Of a stretch of 32,944 nt of DNA, positions 29,557 through 32,944 are shown one piece after another (positions within the stretch are counted from its first letter, which is position 1; each line of letters begins with the position of its first letter). A program made the translations under genes and the position numbers. Source of the stretch: Clostridia bacterium (lineage in GTDB: Bacteria; Bacillota; Clostridia; Oscillospirales; CAG-272); the NCBI GenBank assembly GCA_017463445.1, contig JAFTPF010000033.1, positions 1-32,944 of the forward strand, given 5' to 3'. The notes under the pieces were generated by a model that did no database searches, had not been told where the DNA came from, and saw nothing but the letters and a program-made list of their open reading frames with translations.

Positions 29557-30561
29557 ATGAAAAAGTATTTACTGCCCGAGTCCGGCAAGTTCTACAAAGC
29601 CAATCTCCACTGCCACTCCACCGTCTCCGACGGAAAGCTCACCCCCGAGGAGTTGAAGAAGCTCTATCAGAAAAACGGCTACTCCATCATTGCGTACACC
29701 GATCACGACGTGATGATCCCCCACCACGACCTGACCGACGAGAGCTTCCTCGCTCTCGTGGGCTACGAGATGGAGGTAAATCAGCCTCGCCCCGAAGGTG
29801 TGGCGTATGCCAAAACCTGCCATATGTGCCTGATCGCCCTTGACCCCGATACAGAAGAGCAAGTCTGCTGGCATCGGGAGAAGTATCTCTTCGGCAACGC
29901 CGTAAATTACCGCGGACAGGTGAAGTTTGACGAGAGCCTCCCCGATTACGAGCGACATTATACCCACGAGGGCATCTCCGAAATGATGCAGAAGGGAAGG
30001 GACGCGGGATTTTTCGTCACCTACAATCATCCCTCCTGGTCGATGGAGGAGTACCCCGACTATGTGGGCTACAACGGGATGCACGCCATGGAGATCTGTA
30101 ACTACGGCTGCTTTTGCGTAGGCTTTGAGGACTACGTTCCCCAGATCTACGATTCCCTGCTCCGTGCGGGCAAGCGAATCTATTGCATCGCCACCGACGA
30201 CAATCACAACCGAGACGACGACTCCTGCGGCGGATTTACCGTGATCAAAGCGGAGGTGCTGGACTATCGCACGATCACCGATGCGCTGGTGAAGGGGCAG
30301 TTCTACGCTTCCCAAGGTCCCGCTATCGAGGAGCTTTGGCTGGAGGGGGACACGGTGCATATCAAATGCTCCCCCGCAAGAGCGATCTATCTGAACACGG
30401 GCGTGCGGAGAACCGCATTCGTGCGAGCCAAGGAAGGCGAGACCGTCACCGAGGCGGCGTTCAAGGTGCGTCCCGAGGATCAGTATTTCCGTCTCACCGT
30501 GATAGATACGGCAGGCAAACCTGCGAATACCAATGCGTATTTTACGGATGAGTGGTTATAA
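29557..30561 (+). CDS. PHP-domain metal-dependent phosphoesterase-like protein
   Basis: The 334-residue protein has the PHP metal-binding motifs in order: NLHCHSTVSDG (His18, His20), AYTDHDV (Asp49, His50, Asp51), a glutamate in VGYEMEV, YNHPSW, and IATDDNHNRDD near 210-220. The C-terminal 80 residues look like a small beta domain. Stand-alone PHP proteins hydrolyse phosphoesters with two or three metals; the substrate is unknown. It is monocistronic, between its own promoter and terminator. There is no signal peptide, so it is cytoplasmic. Confidence 0.85.
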   Translation: MKKYLLPESGKFYKANLHCHSTVSDGKLTPEELKKLYQKNGYSIIAYTDHDVMIPHHDLTDESFLALVGYEMEVNQPRPEGVAYAKTCHMCLIALDPDTEEQVCWHREKYLFGNAVNYRGQVKFDESLPDYERHYTHEGISEMMQKGRDAGFFVTYNHPSWSMEEYPDYVGYNGMHAMEICNYGCFCVGFEDYVPQIYDSLLRAGKRIYCIATDDNHNRDDDSCGGFTVIKAEVLDYRTITDALVKGQFYASQGPAIEELWLEGDTVHIKCSPARAIYLNTGVRRTAFVRAKEGETVTEAAFKVRPEDQYFRLTVIDTAGKPANTNAYFTDEWL

Positions 30562-30567
30562 ATCGAG

Positions 30568-30594
30568 AAAACGGAGGCTTTCGCCTCCGTTTTG
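30568..30594. terminator. Bidirectional terminator
   Basis: The stem AAAACGGAGGC / GCCTCCGTTTT with a 4-base loop lies between the convergent PHP and anti-sigma genes and has T-runs on both strands. Confidence 0.8.
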
Positions 30595-30600
30595 TTAGGT

Positions 30601-32097
30601 TTAGTATTCCAAATACTCATATCCCTGAGTATTCTCGCTGATCAATTGCCCGTAGGCGTTAAAAGTGTATCGAGTTACTGCCGCTGTTACCGATGTCAAA
30701 TACATTGCGGTGTCATCGTACAATTCGGCAGAAACATATCGCCCTGCTATCCAGCAAAGATTACCATCCATAACCTTCAGGTGGCCGCCCGTTGCTCCGG
30801 GAATCGAGTAAAACTCCTGCGGCGTACCGTTGATATCGCAAATCAGCAAGACTGCCGTATGGTTCTCCTTGACGAAAGTCAAGCACTCCTCATCCGTGGT
30901 TGCCTTTTTTCCGTAGAGCCGTTCAAAAGAATCCCGGTAGGTGAACATTCCCGCAATCGCATCGGAAACCATTCTGCCGCTGAGGTAAACCTTTCCATTA
31001 TACAGTACCATGCTCGTGATTTCATAATGTTCACCGTCGCCACCGTATACGGTAGCATCTCTCACGGTTCCGTCAGGATTCACACGCAGAATCCTGTAGG
31101 TATCGTCTTGATTTGCGTTGGTAGAATAGGTTACTCTGCGCAGAAGATACGAATCCTCCAAAGGAATGATTTGCAATACTTTTCCGTTTTCTTCTGCCGG
31201 AACGTTCAATTTCCGCACGATTACACCGTTTTCGTCAAGTTCCGTAATACGGAAGAAACGATTCCCTTCGGAATATCCGTCGCTGACCACACAGGTTCGC
31301 TTTCCATCGGAATATGCAGCGGTAGCATTACCAACCGTACTGTTTCCGACGGTTACTTCCCAAATAGTTTCATTGGGATGAGCGGGATCGATCAGGCGTG
31401 CAAGCAACGGGGCGTTATCTTTCACTGCGCCATTATTCATTTGTGCGCCTACCAGCATAAGCCGATCTTCTCCTACCTTGCACAGCACATCCAGATAGAT
31501 TCCCTTGACACTGAAGCTGCGCTTCCATTTCCCATTCACCAGTACCGAGATCACATCGTCGTAAAGAATGGATTGATCCGTGGCTACCTTGTGCACAAAG
31601 GAATAAGTGACCTGATCGCTCTCCGCATCCACCGTGAAAGAAGCATCTCTATAGCTCACCAGCCACAGCCGTTTGAGATCATCGGCGCTGAGAGGATCGG
31701 ACTGAATCTCATAGCCTTCCAGACCGCCGGTCAATACCTCGGCGGTTTTTTCGTAAGTGAATCGCTCGGCGGAGATATCCCGATAAACTTTTTTGATCTC
31801 ACTTCGGGAGAGTCCCTCTGCGGAGAGATTGTATTCCTCGAAAAAGTCCATCGCCCGCTTGTATTCCACAGCTTCCTGCGCCGCTACGGTTACACCGCCG
31901 CCGATTACCAGCAGTGCCGCCATCGCCAACACCGCCACCTTTCGGGGGCTGAATCTGCGCAGTTTCGGTCTCATCGTCTCATTTATATGGGGCGTCTCGG
32001 GAACTACTTCATTGCAAGCCGCCAATATCTTTTCCTTCTCCGGCAGAGGAAGGGAGTTTAGTTTTTCCATGGTTTTCGTGATAGTTCGCTTTTTCAT
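30601..32097 (-). CDS. Single-pass membrane protein, probable anti-sigma/sensor partner of the ECF sigma factor
   Basis: The 498-residue protein has a cytoplasmic N-terminal part of about 50 residues (KLNSLPLPEKEKILAACNEV), one membrane segment at about 52-72 (VAVLAMAALLVIGGGVTVAA) and an extracellular part of about 425 residues. The latter begins with FFEEYNLSAEGLSRSEIKKV and continues with beta-rich repeats of the kind RILRVNPDGTVRDATVYGG and YNGKVYLSG that may form a propeller. I chose ATG 32097, with GGAGG 7 bases upstream. It starts 13 bp after the sigma factor stop, the usual place for an anti-sigma gene. No classical ZAS zinc motif is visible, so the anti-sigma role is inferred from position and topology. 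Confidence 0.7.
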   Translation of the reverse strand: MKKRTITKTMEKLNSLPLPEKEKILAACNEVVPETPHINETMRPKLRRFSPRKVAVLAMAALLVIGGGVTVAAQEAVEYKRAMDFFEEYNLSAEGLSRSEIKKVYRDISAERFTYEKTAEVLTGGLEGYEIQSDPLSADDLKRLWLVSYRDASFTVDAESDQVTYSFVHKVATDQSILYDDVISVLVNGKWKRSFSVKGIYLDVLCKVGEDRLMLVGAQMNNGAVKDNAPLLARLIDPAHPNETIWEVTVGNSTVGNATAAYSDGKRTCVVSDGYSEGNRFFRITELDENGVIVRKLNVPAEENGKVLQIIPLEDSYLLRRVTYSTNANQDDTYRILRVNPDGTVRDATVYGGDGEHYEITSMVLYNGKVYLSGRMVSDAIAGMFTYRDSFERLYGKKATTDEECLTFVKENHTAVLLICDINGTPQEFYSIPGATGGHLKVMDGNLCWIAGRYVSAELYDDTAMYLTSVTAAVTRYTFNAYGQLISENTQGYEYLEY

Positions 32098-32110
32098 GTG
32101 AATTCCTCCT

Positions 32111-32641
32111 TCAGTTTTCATAGTGCTTTTTCAGCTTTGCCAATGCCCGCTGATACTTCTTCTCCGCCGCCGCGGTGCTAATCTCCATCACCTTCGCCGC
32201 CTCTTTGTGGGAGAGTCCGACATAGAGATGAAGCATCACCGCCTGCCGCTCCTCCTCCGAGAGGGTGCGGAGCAGATCCAGCACCTCAATCGCCTCCAAC
32301 AGTCCCTCGTCAGAGGTGTGGTCGCCTGCCTCCTGCAATGGGGTTTGCGGCTTGCGTTTGCGTACCAGGTCAATGGCAATATGGCGTGTGATGGTGAGGA
32401 TATACGCCCGCGGATTGTTCCCCTTACTGTAACGGACGGCATAGCGGGCAAGCTCGATCATGGTGTCCTGCAGAACATCCTCGGCGTCGGGATAGTTCTC
32501 CACGATGGAGTACGCCACCGACAGAATGAGTCGTCCGTACAGATCGTAGAGGGTCGCCAGCGCAGACCGATCCCCTGTCGCAAGCAGACGGAGCGCACGG
32601 TCTCCCTCCCGATCACGGATCGCCTGTTTGATGCTCGCCAT
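32111..32641 (-). CDS. ECF-type RNA polymerase sigma factor
   Basis: The 176-residue protein has region 2 (ALATLYDLYGRLILSVAYSI, NYPDAEDVLQDTMIELAR, NPRAYILTITRHIAIDLVRK) and region 4 (LRTLSEEERQAVMLHLYVGL, SHKEAAKVMEISTAAAEKKY) of extracytoplasmic-function sigma factors. ATG 32641 (MASIKQ) is preferred because AGGAGGTGAGG lies upstream; a start at 32668 has no ribosome site. Such factors are normally held inactive by a membrane protein, here presumably the one encoded next. Confidence 0.9.
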   Translation of the reverse strand: MASIKQAIRDREGDRALRLLATGDRSALATLYDLYGRLILSVAYSIVENYPDAEDVLQDTMIELARYAVRYSKGNNPRAYILTITRHIAIDLVRKRKPQTPLQEAGDHTSDEGLLEAIEVLDLLRTLSEEERQAVMLHLYVGLSHKEAAKVMEISTAAAEKKYQRALAKLKKHYEN

Positions 32642-32668
32642 TTTATCCTCACCTCCTTGAGATCTCAT

Positions 32669-32730
32669 TTATAAAAGCGTTTGAAAGTGCCCGTTTCGGA
32701 CACGTTCCATCCACTTTTTTCACAAATCAA
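32669..32730 (-). promoter_or_regulatory. Upstream region of the sigma factor operon with an inverted repeat
   Basis: GTGCCCG-TTT-CGGACAC (32687-32703) is an inverted repeat with one mismatch. On the minus strand it is read as part of GGAACGTGTCCGAAACGGGC, whose GGAAC could serve as an ECF-type -35 for autoregulation. I do not see a convincing sigma-A promoter. The assignment is weak. Confidence 0.3.
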
Positions 32731-32754
32731 AAAGACCCGCCGCGGCGGGTCTTT
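32731..32754. terminator. Palindromic terminator
   Basis: A perfect 24-bp palindrome (AAAGACCCGCCG / CGGCGGGTCTTT) with A- and T-runs on either side. It lies upstream of the sigma operon, so it probably ended a transcript coming from the right. Confidence 0.7.
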
Positions 32755-32758
32755 TATA

Positions 32759-32944
32759 GGCTCTTTGTCAATAGTTGGGGTAAAGAAAAAACAATAGAAT
32801 GACAGAAACAGGTAGTGAAAAACGAAACGAAGCGAAGCGAAGTGGAGTTTTTCACTACCTGTTTCGCGTGCCGGGCGTTATTGAAATAGGTAAAGGATAC
32901 GGGAACGGAACCGTCTGAAGTTCTGTAAGCCGTAGGAGGTGCGC
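32759..32944 (+). mobile_element. Probable left end of an ISL3-like insertion sequence (runs off the window)
   Basis: The sequence GGCTCTTTGTCAATAGTTGG (32759-32778) resembles the terminal inverted repeats I know from ISL3-family elements, which typically begin GGCTCTTTGTCAA. It is followed by a large hairpin and, at 32934-32939, by an AGGAGG site three to ten bases before the window end, as expected just before a transposase start. The transposase is outside the window, so this rests on the end sequence and layout only. Confidence 0.45.
32805..32865. repeat. Long hairpin with GAAGC pentamer repeats in the loop
   Basis: The 19-base arm GAAACAGGTAGTGAAAAAC (32805-32823) is perfectly repeated in inverted orientation at 32847-32865. 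The 23-base loop contains tandem GAAAC-GAAGC-GAAGC-GAAGT units. It lies inside the putative insertion sequence end, ahead of a ribosome site. Confidence 0.75.

Overview
The window looks like a chromosomal segment of an anaerobic, probably gut-associated member of the Clostridia. The evidence is a SCIFF peptide with its radical SAM maturase, an HdrABC-FlxABCD electron-transfer cluster, a YtrA-type GntR/ABC cassette, a GH4 alpha-galactosidase, a BspA-like leucine-rich lipoprotein and several small XRE regulators. Most genes have purine-rich Shine-Dalgarno sites and many have recognisable TTGaca-17-TAtaaT promoters. I cannot name the species.

Region 1 (1-9930, minus strand) is one long operon. 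From one promoter it reads: LDH-fold malate/lactate dehydrogenase, class II fumarase, hdrB, hdrC, hdrA, flxD (mvhD-like), flxC, flxB, flxA, a fumarate reductase-type iron-sulfur subunit, and the start of a fumarate reductase-type flavoprotein that leaves the window. The genes lie 2-27 bp apart or overlap by 4-13 bp. The dehydrogenase has Arg where lactate dehydrogenases have Gln102, so it is probably a malate dehydrogenase. The set therefore spells oxaloacetate -> malate -> fumarate -> succinate with an electron-bifurcating Hdr/Flx module in the middle. I infer a cytoplasmic NADH-dependent fumarate reduction system coupled to ferredoxin reduction. This is the most exciting feature here.

Region 2 (10117-11566, plus) holds a LacX-like aldose 1-epimerase translationally coupled to a MarR regulator.

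Region 3 (11567-14160, minus) is the SCIFF (ranthipeptide) locus: maturase, an adjacent membrane/zinc-ribbon protein, and the 50-residue precursor, which has its own promoter and terminator. The precursor lacks the usual fourth cysteine and the usual threonine acceptor. The locus is full of palindromic repeats.

Region 4 (14157-18235) has an XRE/membrane regulator with an Orn/Lys/Arg decarboxylase-family enzyme (minus), divergent from an AMP-forming acyl-CoA synthetase (plus).

Region 5 (18347-22160) is a YtrA-like regulator, ABC ATPase and large permease, preceded by a palindromic operator and followed by five hairpins.

Region 6 (22164-25913) holds a FabG-like SDR, a decayed copy of the hypB 3' end, an XRE regulator, intact hypB and hypA, and another XRE regulator.

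Region 7 (25957-30594) holds a 127-bp palindromic element, a GH4 alpha-galactosidase, a small XRE regulator divergent from a BspA-like lipoprotein with paired operators between them, and a PHP-domain protein.

Region 8 (30601-32944) is an ECF sigma factor with a membrane-anchored probable anti-sigma protein, then what looks like the end of an ISL3-type insertion sequence running out of the window.
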